Shown piece by piece: positions 1-11,536 of a stretch of 64,000 nucleotides of DNA. The DNA lies in assembly GCA_034509925.1 (NCBI GenBank), contig CM067531.1, forward strand, positions 11,397,319 to 11,461,318, written 5' to 3'. The stretch is from Hirudinaria manillensis (taxonomy: Eukaryota > Annelida > Clitellata > Hirudinida > Hirudinidae). Numbering within the stretch: the stretch's first letter is position 1; the number at the start of each line of letters is the position of its first letter. Below the pieces are notes generated by a model that saw only the letters and a list, made by a program, of their open reading frames with translations, had not been told where the DNA came from and did not search any database. The position numbers and the translations under genes were made by a program.

Positions 1-590
1 CAAGGTAGACTTGTTAAGAAAAATTGTGAATATAGATATTACGCAATGAGATTCTAAGTGTTCCTAATAAAATTATCTTCTAGTCTTGAGCTCGCGAAAG
101 ATACATGTTCCTATAACATTAAGTCACTTACACAAAGAAATATATTTAAAAGAAAACAAATGCCTATTATTACAAAATAATTTTAACGAATCTCTCAGAA
201 AATAATTGGAAAAAAAACTGTCCGGAAACATTATTAGAATGATTGACATTAAGAAGCAGTTGCGTTATATGTAGACGTTTACGAAAAATAATGGAGGGTA
301 TCCGAGCGACTGGAAATAATACTCGTTTGATTAACTTAGCGAATCGAATCGAAATAATTAAATTTGCCAAACTCGGTTAAAGTTGGATAAGTTTTGATGC
401 ACATTTATTATTCTTGAGTGGTTTTCTCGAATGTCTTAAACAATCAGATGATTTCCCAATGCACCAGCAAAGAACATTTTGGCTGTTTGATTACAACAAT
501 TCTTTCATTTCTTAAGGGCGTTGTCCTACGAAATGTTATACAATTATAACAATATATGTCAGCATTCGACTTAAGCTAGGAATTTGTTTT
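1..590. other. Intergenic, nothing recognised
   Basis: AT-rich sequence with no recognisable coding exon, RNA gene or repeat. The only long open frame, a 66-residue one on the minus strand, has no recognisable motif and is probably chance. Confidence 0.5.
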
Positions 591-616
591 TTATAATAAT
601 GCTTTTAATAGAAAAC

Positions 617-1388
617 GGACCTCTCCACAGCTTCGCTTAGAGATTCCACCTCGAAAACACCTTTGAGCAGATTAGCAAATCCTTTACTTTGTGCGTCTTG
701 ATGCACCGTCTGCAATAATCAAATAATTTATTAAAAGAATAAAATAAATAATGGAATCAATATTGTTGAATGTATAAATAAATTAAGCAAATTTCTTGCA
801 TAATATCAAATTACACGTCAATCGTAAATAATTTCATAGAAATGAGTTGAAATTTTAAGTCTTATTCAGAGTGATAACTTGATAGATGCTTCGACTATTT
901 TGAGCTCTTTGCTCCGATTATATCGCTTTCAAAGCCCATAGCGAGCATGTTGGCCTTATCACTCCTAATGCAGCGACCATCCGGATTGCTCCAGTCAGTG
1001 CATACAAGCCCAGGAGAAGCTAAATCAACCACCATTCATGACCTTCTTGTGATGAAAATAGAAAATTTCAAATAGAAGTAACACTCGAGCGTGAACAATT
1101 ACAGCACAATTAATCCTAGCGCGTATTCCAAGTACGTAAATAACATCCGAGACAGTTAACCAATTAAATATTTCGAACCTTTTTGTGCCTGCACAGATCT
1201 GACAGTTTGAAGAAATTTACACCACACCAAGGACATTGATGTAAGAGTGATTCCCTCTCAATCTCTGGTCGATTCCCACTTTTAGAGGTCAAAACAAATC
1301 GGGTCCATAGGTTATTACCAGCTGGAAAAAATGCTTTTAACGTTTCGAGGGAATGAAGAAGGATACTTTCAATTAACAAAGCAGGCAA
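617..1388 (-). CDS. Candidate 3' exons of an unidentified zinc-finger-like gene
   Basis: Three minus-strand segments look like exons. The first begins after a TTTTTTCCAG acceptor near 1327 and contains CPWC followed twelve residues later by RHKK, a half C2H2 finger, then a possible AAG|GT donor near 1175. The second follows a TTTAG acceptor near 1020 and ends at a possible GTGATAAG donor near 940. The third follows ATTGCAG near 712 and encodes a 34-residue acidic-basic tail ending FY-stop near 617. All three can be joined in phase 0. The second segment is open in two frames and the product matches nothing I recognise. Upstream pieces at 2590-2655 and 3045-3095 have good splice signals but their phases do not link up, so the model is tentative. 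No function is assigned. Confidence 0.25.
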
Positions 1389-1555
1389 AAAGTTGATCCG
1401 AATCGTTAAGACGTTTACATAATTCCTGATTTAGCAATCACTACTTATTGAAAACTAAAATACCATTCACGACGTTTCTATGGTTATTCTTTTTAATGGA
1501 TGACATTATGCACCTATGACTTGTAGATTTGACATAATAATACACTACCTTAAGA

Positions 1556-1895
1556 CAGGAATTTCCAACCTGCAGCCTGCTGCCCACATGAGGCCCTCGA
1601 AGCTAATTTGTGCGGCCCGCGTAAATTTAACAAATTAGTTGTTATTTGCAGTCCGACTCTCATTTTCCGGTTTATTTGTGTGGTTCATTGGCCACTTCAG
1701 CAGATATTGACTTATTTCTTGTGTTTCTTCATAGCAACCCATTATTTATTATCTCTCTCGATATAAAAATTATGATGTAAATGTTAATAATAATTTTGAG
1801 TTTAGGTATGATTTTTCAAAATTTTAATTTGCGCGGCCTAAGACTTTTGAATGAAAGCCTCGTTGCTTAAAGACTGGAGATTCCCTGCTTTAAAA
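1556..1895. mobile_element. hAT-like non-autonomous element (MITE)
   Basis: The left end reads CAGGAATTTCCAACCTGC. The right end, read on the other strand, starts CAGGGAATCTCCAG, so the ends form imperfect inverted repeats of the CAG-gg-nTCCAAC type seen in hAT elements. Direct-repeat-like flanks CTTAAGA and CTTTAAAA could be a decayed 8-bp target duplication. There is no transposase inside; the interior holds GC-rich pieces near both ends and an AT-rich centre. Confidence 0.5.
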
Positions 1896-1899
1896 AGAA

Positions 1900-4800
1900 C
1901 GAATTAAGTGTTTGTTGCAACACATAGATTGAGTGTGTTCCATCGTTCTTTATTTAAGTATATGAAGTAGATGTATATTAAGTATTATATGAAGTAGATG
2001 TATATTAAAATGTAAATCTTAAACGTTTAATGAATTAACTAATCTCCAGTAAATTATCGAGCCCATGTCTTTGTAATGTTTACCTTCAGTATCTACGAGT
2101 AAATTAAGTAAAGTCAGTATGGAGAAAATTTAGCGCCGATCCAAACTACAAGCAAATATCTTATAGCACAGAACTGGGAGGCATCTCAACCGCATGCTTT
2201 AGGAATCTCGAGAGACCACATCTATACACAAGAAGACGCTTCACGGGCATCGTAAACACACCGGTTCTATTCTAAGGCGGATGCTGCTGGCGTCATTTGT
2301 GCCAGAAAATAAATATTTGCATTTTTATTTGCATAAAAGCATTAATTAACCTGTCGTGCAGCCGAATTTTCGATGTTGAACGAAAAGAATTAAACTTGGA
2401 AATGATGCAGAACAAAGTTGACACGAATAGAGACCCGAGACATCTTGCAACCTGTCGCCAGTTTCGGATTTTTGCTTTCCTTTCTCAGCCGAATCTGGAC
2501 TTCTTAAAACCTCGCATCCAACTAAAAATGTTTTTCATTCAATAAACGAATGTTTTATGCAACATTTTCCTATGAAAACTTTAACTTACAGCTGGCATTA
2601 CTACAACTTTCGTCCGAAGATTCATCGATATCCATGAGATTGTCAGTTAGACCTACCAATTTGTAATGTGAATTGTATGATCACGTATTATCTATTTACT
2701 TAATTTAACTTTAACAGTTGCGCACGATTTCTAATCGGAAAGTTAATGGCAGCAGTCAAAAAAATGAGAGCATTATTAAATAAAATGTTCCATAAATTTA
2801 TCCATAGATCGTTCAAAACCATCATGCGTTTGCTTTGGTACCGTGAGGTTTGTTGAAGCTGACTTCAAGAAATGTTGATGAATAGAAATTAAAAAACCTT
2901 AAGCAGTCGCCATTTGAAGCAGATGTTTGAACAAAAGTTCAAAGGTCATTGTAATATATCCATTCTTAATTATGAATTTTGAGCTCATATGCACATGTAT
3001 TTAAATAATATGAATAAATAAATAAATATATACCTTGACATGTTCGGACTCATTACAAATTCATCTGAATTATTGTCTTGCGTCACTAAAAAAGCAGATA
3101 CCAGACTGCTCCTGGTGTGGCTATACATTAAAATCTCCCTACCCCCAAATCAAGAGGTCGGGATAAAGCAATCCCAACCTATGTAATGATGTTTTTCTTT
3201 ACCCACAAAGGTATTGTGCGCAGAATTATTTGAGGTTACTTGAGAAAAACGTTCGTTTAATAAATCTTCAGATCACTATATAATTTCCAACTTATGGATA
3301 TGTCAATAAATTATCGATATGATCAGCTCTAAAAAAAATCTTTCTAGACGCTAAATAATGGCAAACTTTTTTGTTTTGTAACTTTAAGTTATTGATGTAA
3401 GGCAATTACCTTCATCACCTTTCAAATATTGCGCCAGGCTAAGGCTAAGTACGAAATGCTCACAAATTGTGAAAGACGTAAATACCATGACATTAAAAAA
3501 TGGTCCTTTAAAGTTAAAAATACTAATATAGGTGTAATTCAAATAAACAAGTATGTATAATAATTCGCTTCTAATTCATAGAAATAATTGCGCAACATTA
3601 TATGGCATGGATACGCTTTTATTAGAATATTCCAATCGCACTGATAAATAAATATCATAAACATTGAAAAGATCTAACGCTTAAATGATCTCGGTCTAGA
3701 CTGTTTCCTTCTTGACATCAGAATAGAATCTGTGAACGACACGTTATTTGTTTATGTAATCCTTAGAATATGTTTTTAAATCAACTTAGTTCATCGGCAA
3801 ATATAACAACTTGAAAATGGAATACGCAGCTTGACAAAACACAATTTAGGAAATATTTCAAATGAAAATGTAGAGATATAAACGATGCTGAAGCCGCTGT
3901 TATATTGCAGAGTCCAATGACGCTGGGCAAGAAATTCTCTTGGGAGCTAACAACGCAACGAAGCCCAACAAACGCACTGAGAGGGACCAAAGCATAACGA
4001 ATGCACACATACACGAGTACATACACAAATGGGCGTGACTCCAGCCTCTAGAGTGCCACATCGGCTTGTAGCATAAGAGCGCCAGAGTTCCCATGATGAT
4101 TGAGGCCAGTCGATAACGAAAATTCCCCGAGGCAAGATGACCCGCCAAGCAAAAACAAAAAAGAAAAAATAATCGCACTTATTCCTTTATCAAACATTTT
4201 CAGCAGGTTCCAATATATTTCCTGCAAAACCTTACCGTTGGAACGAAGTAATAGTAATTGTTACTAAGGCCGTAACCAGATGTTAGAAATTAGAATTAAG
4301 TTGGGCGATATTCATTACCCGATATAACAGAATATTCGACTTACAATGTATTAAACCATAAAATGTTTAAAATAATCAGTACATCTTTCATCTCTCGAAG
4401 ACCCGAATTTCTTAAAGCAGTCGTTCTCAACTTTTTTAGGATTTATTGTGCCGTGTATGCACAATTTGCTACATGGTTGAGGCTGCCTCTCAGATCCATT
4501 GTTGAAGAATACAAAATCAGAACGCAATGGTCGCTCAACAACTCCATACACAGCAGGGTCCGCGATGTCCTGCCGCAATTTCGCTCAGGAAGAGATTGAA
4601 AAGTCCGAGGCAATCCTAGCCTTAGAGGAGAAAGGAGGACCCATTCAGGTAGACCGTCATGGTGTAGGATGGAACCACTTCTCAAGATGGGCCATCCACT
4701 GCGAATGCTGGATTTGTATAAACATTAATCTGAACTTTGATATTCCCAGACAAAAAAGGTGACATGACTCAAGGAGTGAGTAAAAATGTTCCAACGTTAA

Positions 4801-5770
4801 GATTTGTCTATTTGATGATGACGTTTTAAATTTGGCAAACAGATAGGAACGGGTTGTTGTTTTGAATAAACCACATCCACCTTCATCAAAATCATTCCAT
4901 TTCATTATCCCATCCCCCTTGGCTCATGGATTACATCCACCAACTTCAGTTCAGTCTTATTCATCATCTCACTCTGCTCATTCTTTTACATTCCCACCAC
5001 CTTACTCATGCTTTCTCTTCACTGTCTCCTCCGTCTCTAAATGTTCATTCGTCAACTCATCAGCCTCCTGAATCATTATTTTGTAAATAAATTGGAAGAT
5101 TTGTTTGTAATAAAGTGTAATCTCAATTCATTCTTGATATATTTTATCAATTCAGATCTTGAACGTGCCTTTAGTTATGTTATAAGGAACCTAAAAATTG
5201 TGCAAAGGTCACATATGTATGTTAAAGAATACATGAAGAATTTGAAAGGAAGTCAATGTATGTCAATCTCCCTGTATGAAATGACAGTACATATATTGGG
5301 TTCAAGAAATGGCTGAAAGATTTTTCAGTAACAAACTATTTGGTTGGTGAAAATTGTACATTTTTTATTGTTAACTTCAATTACTTATGGATATGTATTC
5401 CAGATTTGGGCATCGGCATGCTTTGTTGAATACAACATATGTTCTACGACCAGGAGGCTCATAAAACATTCACCATGCCTATTACAATGTCATGTAAATA
5501 TTTTTGGCAAAAGTTAAACACATCATTTTTTACGAACTTTCAATAGACCCTCCCCCGTTGGGCACTAAAGTTACGGACATTCATGTTCACAAACATTGCA
5601 AATTTTTTCAATAATAATCGCAATATTACATATGACAATATAAAAAATGCTATTATATCATATAAATTATAATATAAACATGACATATTATAACATAAAA
5701 CATGTTGCAATTTTAGTTTCTCTTTAGTAAGATGAAGAAAATGTTCAAGCTTTGAACTGTATAATGATTA
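1900..5770. other. Intergenic with scattered candidate exons only
   Basis: No firm gene. On the minus strand, 2590-2655 (acidic DIDESSDES segment with a CTGTAAG donor) and 3045-3095 (TTTTTTAG acceptor, AAG|GTATAT donor) look exon-like but could not be joined in phase. At 4862-5071 (+) there is a Pro/Ser/His-rich open frame followed by AATAAA-like signals, with no usable acceptor in frame. At 4410-4760 a stretch beginning GTTCTCAAC resembles the end of a hAT element. Confidence 0.4.
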
Positions 5771-5789
5771 TAAACTATAATTAGTGATG

Positions 5790-6035
5790 AACTAGGTTTT
5801 TTGATAGCGAAAATAAGCGATTTTGTCCTGTAAGTGTTGCTAAACTTTCACCTCCATTTGATTATATTTGACACCAAATAGCCAGCATTTATTTATGAAT
5901 AATTATTGGAAAATACCAATTTTAGTTAAATATGTACACAAGTTTAATTTTAAAACAATTAAAATTGGTAAAACGCAGCCATTCTGCATGACACTACCCT
6001 TGTATCCCTTGTTTGTAAACACTGCCGTGTGGCAC
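5790..6035 (+). repeat. Dispersed repeat family X, copy 1
   Basis: This stretch matches the reverse complement of 38240-38475 over about 230 bp. Shared blocks include the GTAAGTGTTGC..AAACTT area, TTTGGTGTCAAA and the AATTTTAATTGTTTTAAAATTAAA palindrome-like block. No coding capacity is recognised. The two copies diverge abruptly beyond the ends, which suggests a small mobile element. Confidence 0.6.
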
Positions 6036-6059
6036 TATTTAATAATTGTTTAATGAAAA

Positions 6060-6930
6060 TTATATTTTTATATTCCCAAACCCGCGCCTATCGACTGGTA
6101 AATATTTTTAATAACAAACTTTAGGTCGACGCTCAGTTGTGTTGGGGTACACTTGCAACCCCCCCCTGGTTGGAAGTAGAAGTTTTTTTTTAACTTGAAC
6201 ATCCAAGGGTTAAACATGGTTTGGAAGTTGAATTGCGAAGGTGGTTTGCAAAATTCCGAGACAGAGGATCTTGGAGTATGAAGAAAATAATGACAGTTGT
6301 TTCTCAATAAACATTTTATGAACTGGCAAGCATTTGTTTCGCAAGAAGCGTTTTGTAAATTGGCAAACATTAATAATTCCGGGTGGGAGGCATTGCATGT
6401 GGTAAACGTGCTGCGGAATTTTGGTGGGTAAAACGTGTTTAACATGCAGGATTTCGACTGGGATACATCTCGTGGTATCCTTGCAGAACTCGCGGTCAAA
6501 TATGACGGATTCCCATTGGTCTGTCTATGTGGATCCCAATTTTTGTACCCAAGAGGCCCCTTTTAAGCCTCGCTTGTTTGTGTTTGCTGGGCATTAACCC
6601 TCAGCCAGTCGCGTTTTAATGAAAAAATTGCTGATTTAAATATCGTCAAGATCTAAAAAGGGTTATAAACATTTGGTCTAGAAAATATATAATTTATAAT
6701 CTAGTGTCATATCTAGATAATACAAATTTCATAATAAACTTTGAGAAATATTTACATAATTTTATCAAAAATATTTGTAGCGCATAGCATTTCATAATTT
6801 TTGAAACGAAATCATCAATCTTTAGTTTCTTTAGGTTATATATAAAAATTCGGTTATGTATCTTTCACGCGACTGTTTGTTTTATCTAGATCTTTCTGGA
6901 GAGGAAAGTGTGTTTTGTTTGTTGCCGCAG
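6060..6930. other. Non-coding region upstream of SERF
   Basis: A 143-residue minus-strand frame (6068-6499) arises from degenerate internal repeats (TTGGCAAACAT / CTGGCAAGCATTTG units) and has no recognisable domain. The last 100 bp before 6941 should contain the SERF promoter and 5' UTR; no clear TATA box was picked out. Confidence 0.4.
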
Positions 6931-6940
6931 TGTAGTCGTG

Positions 6941-7356
6941 ATGACGAGTGAGTGATGGATCTGCGTTATTTTCCAATATTGAGACGCTGACTGTTATGCT
7001 AAAACATCAGGGGGAAATCAAAGGGAGCTTGCTAGAGCCCGTGCAATGAAAAAGGAAGGGAACAAATCGAAAAAGGCGGATGACCAAGATGGAAATAAAG
7101 GCGTAAGTCTCCAAGAAAGAAAGCAAAGGTAAGAAAGAAAGTAAAGTTTTTTTTAATTTTCTTTAGATTAACATGTCAATATGTTTCTAATCGTGAAGGG
7201 TTTTTAAATTTATCATTTGAACATCTATTTTCCTCCAAGAAAATTCCTCATTTTTTGAGGAACATTCCTGTTTTAAAATATTACAATTTTTGTTTCAGAG
7301 ATGCTGATAGAATGAGAGAAAAACAACAAAAAGCAAATGATAAAACTTCAGCTTAG
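6941..7356 (+). CDS. SERF: Small EDRK-rich factor (SERF family), 3 exons
   Basis: Coding exons are 6941-6947, 7011-7128 and 7299-7356, joined by GT-AG introns of 63 and 170 nt. They give a 60-residue highly basic protein that starts MTRGNQRELARARAMKK and ends KQQKANDKTSA. The start MTRGNQRELAR is the hallmark of the family, and the C-terminal RKQRDADRMREKQ block aligns with the conserved ARKQRDSE region of animal SERF1/SERF2. The length matches the usual 59-62 residues. SERF proteins are small, disordered, charge-rich nuclear/cytoplasmic factors that promote amyloid nucleation and bind RNA. The first coding exon holds only seven bases, so the start is defined by the conserved MTR split across intron 1. 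A second GTAAGT at 7103 is a good-looking but unused donor, because using it would delete conserved residues. The next gene on the same strand, TMEM50, starts 4.2 kb downstream. Confidence 0.94.
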
Positions 7357-7814
7357 AAGTTAGGTGAAACTGTGCAGTCTTCAACCTATTCTGACTAGAA
7401 GCCAAAAATATACATCAGACTGTTTTGTATCTGCTGCATAACTATCAAAAGACCGTAATACAGATTTATTATTTTAGATGACTAAGAATCATTAAATTTA
7501 GACATTGCTTAACTTTTGAATGATATTTTAAAATAAGCTTAAAATATCATACCATATATACTGGTTGGTTTTGATAATGAAGATCACAGGAATTTTTCAT
7601 TTTGATTTAGTGGCATTTAAAATTTGGATGCTTATGCTCAGGCATACCTGATTGATCCTGGAGGATATTGGGATAGTGAAAAGTATTTGATTCTATGCAA
7701 TAACTTGTGGTTGTTGTGCCAACAGCTTTGCTACATTGAGTGATACATATTGTTACAATATGTTGGGATGTTATAATCCTTTAATATAATGTTAACTTAG
7801 GTATATATTTTGAA

Positions 7815-8282
7815 TTAGAGGTGGAACAAAATAATTGTATTTTTTGCAAAGTTTGAAGTGAAGACTGACCTATAAATATGGTCATGTATTTTTGTCACAT
7901 CTCCCTCTGCCTTGTAGCCTCCTTTATAAATGGGTAAAATCTCAGTTTTGTATGCTGTTGTTCCTGGCGGACAACATTTCATAGCTTCTTTTGAATGTGA
8001 TTCCACAATGAACACCTTTTCCTCGCACCGAGGATTACTTGTGCACCCGAGGTTTCCAAAATGTTTATTGGGCTATGTTATCAGATTGTTATTCAATTCA
8101 ATGGCATCACTGAGGAAAACTGCATTTAGAGTTAGTGGTTGTGTGCTTTCATTATTCAGAAACTTATCCTGTGGGCTTTTCTTTATGCTTCTTGCTCTGA
8201 TAAAAATGTCAGTTGTGTCTATTTTTGTGATTGCACTTTCAACTTGAGTATTCGTGGCAAAATGTTGCTTCTTTTGATTCAT
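7815..8282 (-). pseudogene. Decayed ORF of unknown, probably transposon-derived protein
   Basis: On the minus strand one frame runs from 8282 to 7815 with a single in-frame TAG near 8073, giving about 155 residues. It has conserved-looking stretches (TQVESAITKIDTTDIFIRAR, and later KEAMKCCPPGTTAYKTE). The composition looks like real protein, and the two halves lie in the same frame across the stop, which suggests one broken gene. I do not recognise the family. It lies between SERF and TMEM50 and has no clear splice signals. Confidence 0.35.
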
Positions 8283-8779
8283 TTGACAATATCAGTGAGT
8301 CCTTTGACTATTCTCAACACTTGTTAGTTTCCCGGTGTCATTCATCAATAAGTTTAAGTCATGAGCTGAGCAACCATAACAGACCTTGACTCATTGTCTT
8401 ATGCTTCTTATTTTGGAGATTGTCTTATTTCCAGTGGGTTTGCAATAATGGATAGTGCACATTACCAGAATCTGCACTGGAACAGCCAAGTCCTGGTCTC
8501 CAGTCCCAGTCTAATCCCAACCATCAGTAGCAGGTTTCCCATGTTAGTTTGATATGGGCACTTCAATTAATCGCTAATGAACTTGGCTATCCCTGTAAAA
8601 GCTTTGAAAAGAAGAATCATTTATTTGTATACAGCTACTCTTATCTTTTTAACTTGCAGCTCCTCCATCTCTGACTGCCCAAACCACTTATAGAGCCCAA
8701 CCTCGAAATCCTGAATAATAGGTTGATGTGCTCGAACCTGTCTTATCTTTATGACGCGCATTGTATGTTTAATTATAGC

Positions 8780-9165
8780 TCCAAACGTCTAGTGAGCACA
8801 TTAAAGCTTTGAAATATCATCGTTTGTATCGACGACTTATTTAGCATGAATTTTCAATCTAAATAACATAAATAGTTGGTTTAACTAATGTAGGCAAGCC
8901 GGGCAACCCGCTCTCTGCCCTTTATTCCATGTACGGCTTTAGAAAGGCAACATCAGGCGTAGCTCCGCCCATTTGTTTAGCCGTTAATTCGTGAAAACTC
9001 ACTTTAAATAGCTCCAAACGTTATTTATTGAGTACATTCAGGTTAAATAATATCCTCTGCACCAGCGACTACTTTAGCGAGAATTTTCAAACTAAATAAC
9101 ATCAAAATTGTTTAGCTAATGCTGGCAAAACGGGCAACCCGCATTCAGCCCTCGCGGGCCCCCCG
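8780..9165 (+). repeat. Two direct copies of a ~150-bp repeat
   Basis: Copy one (about 8780-8935) and copy two (about 9007-9160) share TAGCTCCAAACG, the GACTTA/ACTACTTTAGC block, AATTTTCAA-CTAAATAACAT and GGCAACCCGC. The GGGCAACCCGC end followed by GTGTTTGCTGGGTTAG (9172) recalls GTGTTTGCTGGGCATTAA at 6581, so this may be part of a larger dispersed element. No protein is encoded. Confidence 0.5.
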
Positions 9166-9299
9166 GGATGTGTTTGCTGGGTTAGTGCATTTTACGAGGA
9201 GGTGGCGCAAGTTGGAACACTTGCAGGACCCCTTTTCAACGAGCTGTTGTGGTTTTATTTTTCGAGATAAAGAATTTTTATTAAAAGCGAATTTGAAGC

Positions 9300-10720
9300 T
9301 AAGATAAATAGTTTAAATATAAAGGCGAAATTTTAAAAGTGGTATTGTATAGCCAACTCTCCCTTATACACTATGTATATTCATATTTATTTACTTTTTG
9401 ATCATTGAATATGTTTGACGAATATGCATATAATCATAAAATTCTGTTAAATATTTTTTAGATTACAATTTTATTAATTTTATATATTCATATATCAAAC
9501 ATTTATGCAACTATCTTTTGAGATTAAATATCCCTTATTATGTTGATATATTGTGCTTGCATATATTATTTTAATTTGATAAGTGGGGTTTATTGTTTAG
9601 TTTAGAATGTCTGATTTCGGACATTATACTGCGATCACTCTAACGTGACGTTTACTTTGGCATATCTTAAACCTATGTTTTATGCCATTAATCTTGGGGT
9701 ATTGAAAGGGGATCGAGAAATCTTGATTTGAAAGAATTGAATGATAGGTAGTAAACTGAATTCGGTAGTAATTTTCTTGTGATATACAACATCAGTACTT
9801 TTTTTCTTCCGGAACGCTCTCTTGCCCATAAATTTGGGAGTTATACATTTTCTTTATAATTATTTAGAAAACTCGTTCTTTTAATTGCAATGGAAGATGT
9901 TAATATCGGTAACGTTACTGGACCGTTTCATAATTTTGGGTTGATATTTAAAGTCTCAAATTTGTTTGTAGCAGTTTGAATTCAGTAGAAAAGTGCTAGA
10001 GAATCCCCTAATGAACTTTGGCGTAATTCCCCCCCCTTGCAAACCACTGTCAAAATTATAAATGTCACTTTATTTTTGAAGTATAGCTGATAATTCATCT
10101 GCATTCTGGATTAATCTGCTAGAGATTAGAGAAGACCAGAAGAAATGTTGAAATTTTGGCAAGTTTCACTTACAAGATTCAGAAATAAATAAACATATAC
10201 AGATGCCTTCTCAAAGATGAAGTTGGTAGTGGCCAGACATGATAACAAGCCGGTTGTTTATTAGCAAAGTAAGCGGTGAATAAGAATAGACCATGCTATA
10301 AGTTTTATCCTTGTTAGAAACTCTATTGATGATTGGTAATGGCCAGTGGTGGTATGAGTATGTAAATACGAAAATTAAAAGTAAATTGTCCAGTTATCTT
10401 TACATGGGGCATTTTAGTTGTATTACCATACATCATTAGTTACATGTTAGATCATACGTACACCTTAAACCAGATTGCAAGGAGGGTTAAATTTAAAGTT
10501 ATTAAAATTTTTCCCTGAAAGCATGGTCAAAAACTGTTGTTAAAAACAACTGTATATTTTGATTTGATTTTGCATTAAATTTCTTTTATTTCTATCAATA
10601 AGCGGTAAAATATAAAATATGCATTAAATTATTTTGATGGGGAAATATTGGAAAAGGAACATATGTCTAATTTAGGCAGCATTTTTGACTTTTTGCAGTT
10701 CAGCAAAAGAGATCTAAAAT
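9300..10720. other. Intergenic, nothing recognised
   Basis: AT-rich DNA with no exon-like segment that I could support on either strand. Confidence 0.45.
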
Positions 10721-10734
10721 ATTTTCAGATTTTT

Positions 10735-11160
10735 TCATAACAAGCAATAATTACAACAATTCCTCTTATTTCTTACGTTAACACTCACGAATACAGTCCT
10801 ACCTTTGCTAAATCTACTTTGAAATTATTTTCTATACAGTGTTATGGTCCCAGGTTATATACATCAATACCAGATTCAATTAGGGAGTTAACTTATTTAC
10901 ACTTATGTCCCTTTGAGTTATTGTTTTTGTTTAAGAAATTGTATAAGTCTCATCTAGTGAGAGTTGTTTGAGTTTACATGGTTGTATTATATATATTATG
11001 ATTTCCAGGGCCAGTCTGTTTAGCGGAAGCTTGCGCTTCCTTAAGACTGACCCTATGAGTTTATTTTGTATTTTAAGTTTCATTTGTTTCGTTTGTGTAC
11101 ATAATTGTTTGTTCAATAAAGTCATAAACAAAAAAAAAACAAACATAAAAGTACTCTGAC
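10735..11160 (+). mobile_element. 3' end of a non-LTR retrotransposon (LINE), degenerate
   Basis: The + strand at 10840-10970 encodes a YGPRLYTSIPDSIREL motif followed by an FKKLYKSHL tail, the typical C-terminus of LINE reverse-transcriptase proteins. A stop and a T-rich 3' UTR follow, then AATAAA near 11116 and an A-rich tail at 11129-11138. Upstream sequence carries frameshifts and stops, so only a 5'-truncated dead copy remains. Confidence 0.6.
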
Positions 11161-11536
11161 ATTCTTTTTTTTCTGGAAAAGCACTCTAGAATTGAATAAA
11201 ATTTTGTAATAATGTATTATTTGCAATAAAATGAATTTAATTGCTATATCAGGGAAGAAGTTATTTGTAGGAGATTAATTACTATGCATTTTTCAAAAGT
11301 TATGGCTAAAATAAAAAATGCCATGGGGAGTTCTGTTCATAAATAAGTAAAGATTTTTAAATGCAAAACCAGATGAGCGATGTTTTTATATTTCTTTTTT
11401 TATTTATATTTCTGATAATGTGAATTAATGCTTTAGCCTGCATAAGATTTTAAAGTAGTTTGAAGGCTGTATCTTTATGATCCATTTACTTATTATGCTA
11501 TTGATTCTTCATATTTTTCTACTACAGAAAACAGAA

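Noticed and set aside
4862..5071. Pro/Ser/His-rich plus-strand frame as a terminal exon
   Set aside because: The upstream acceptor at about 4840 leads into stops in every frame before the rich stretch.
6068..6499. 143-codon minus ORF
   Set aside because: Low-complexity Cys/Lys sequence from degenerate DNA repeats; no domain or splice support.
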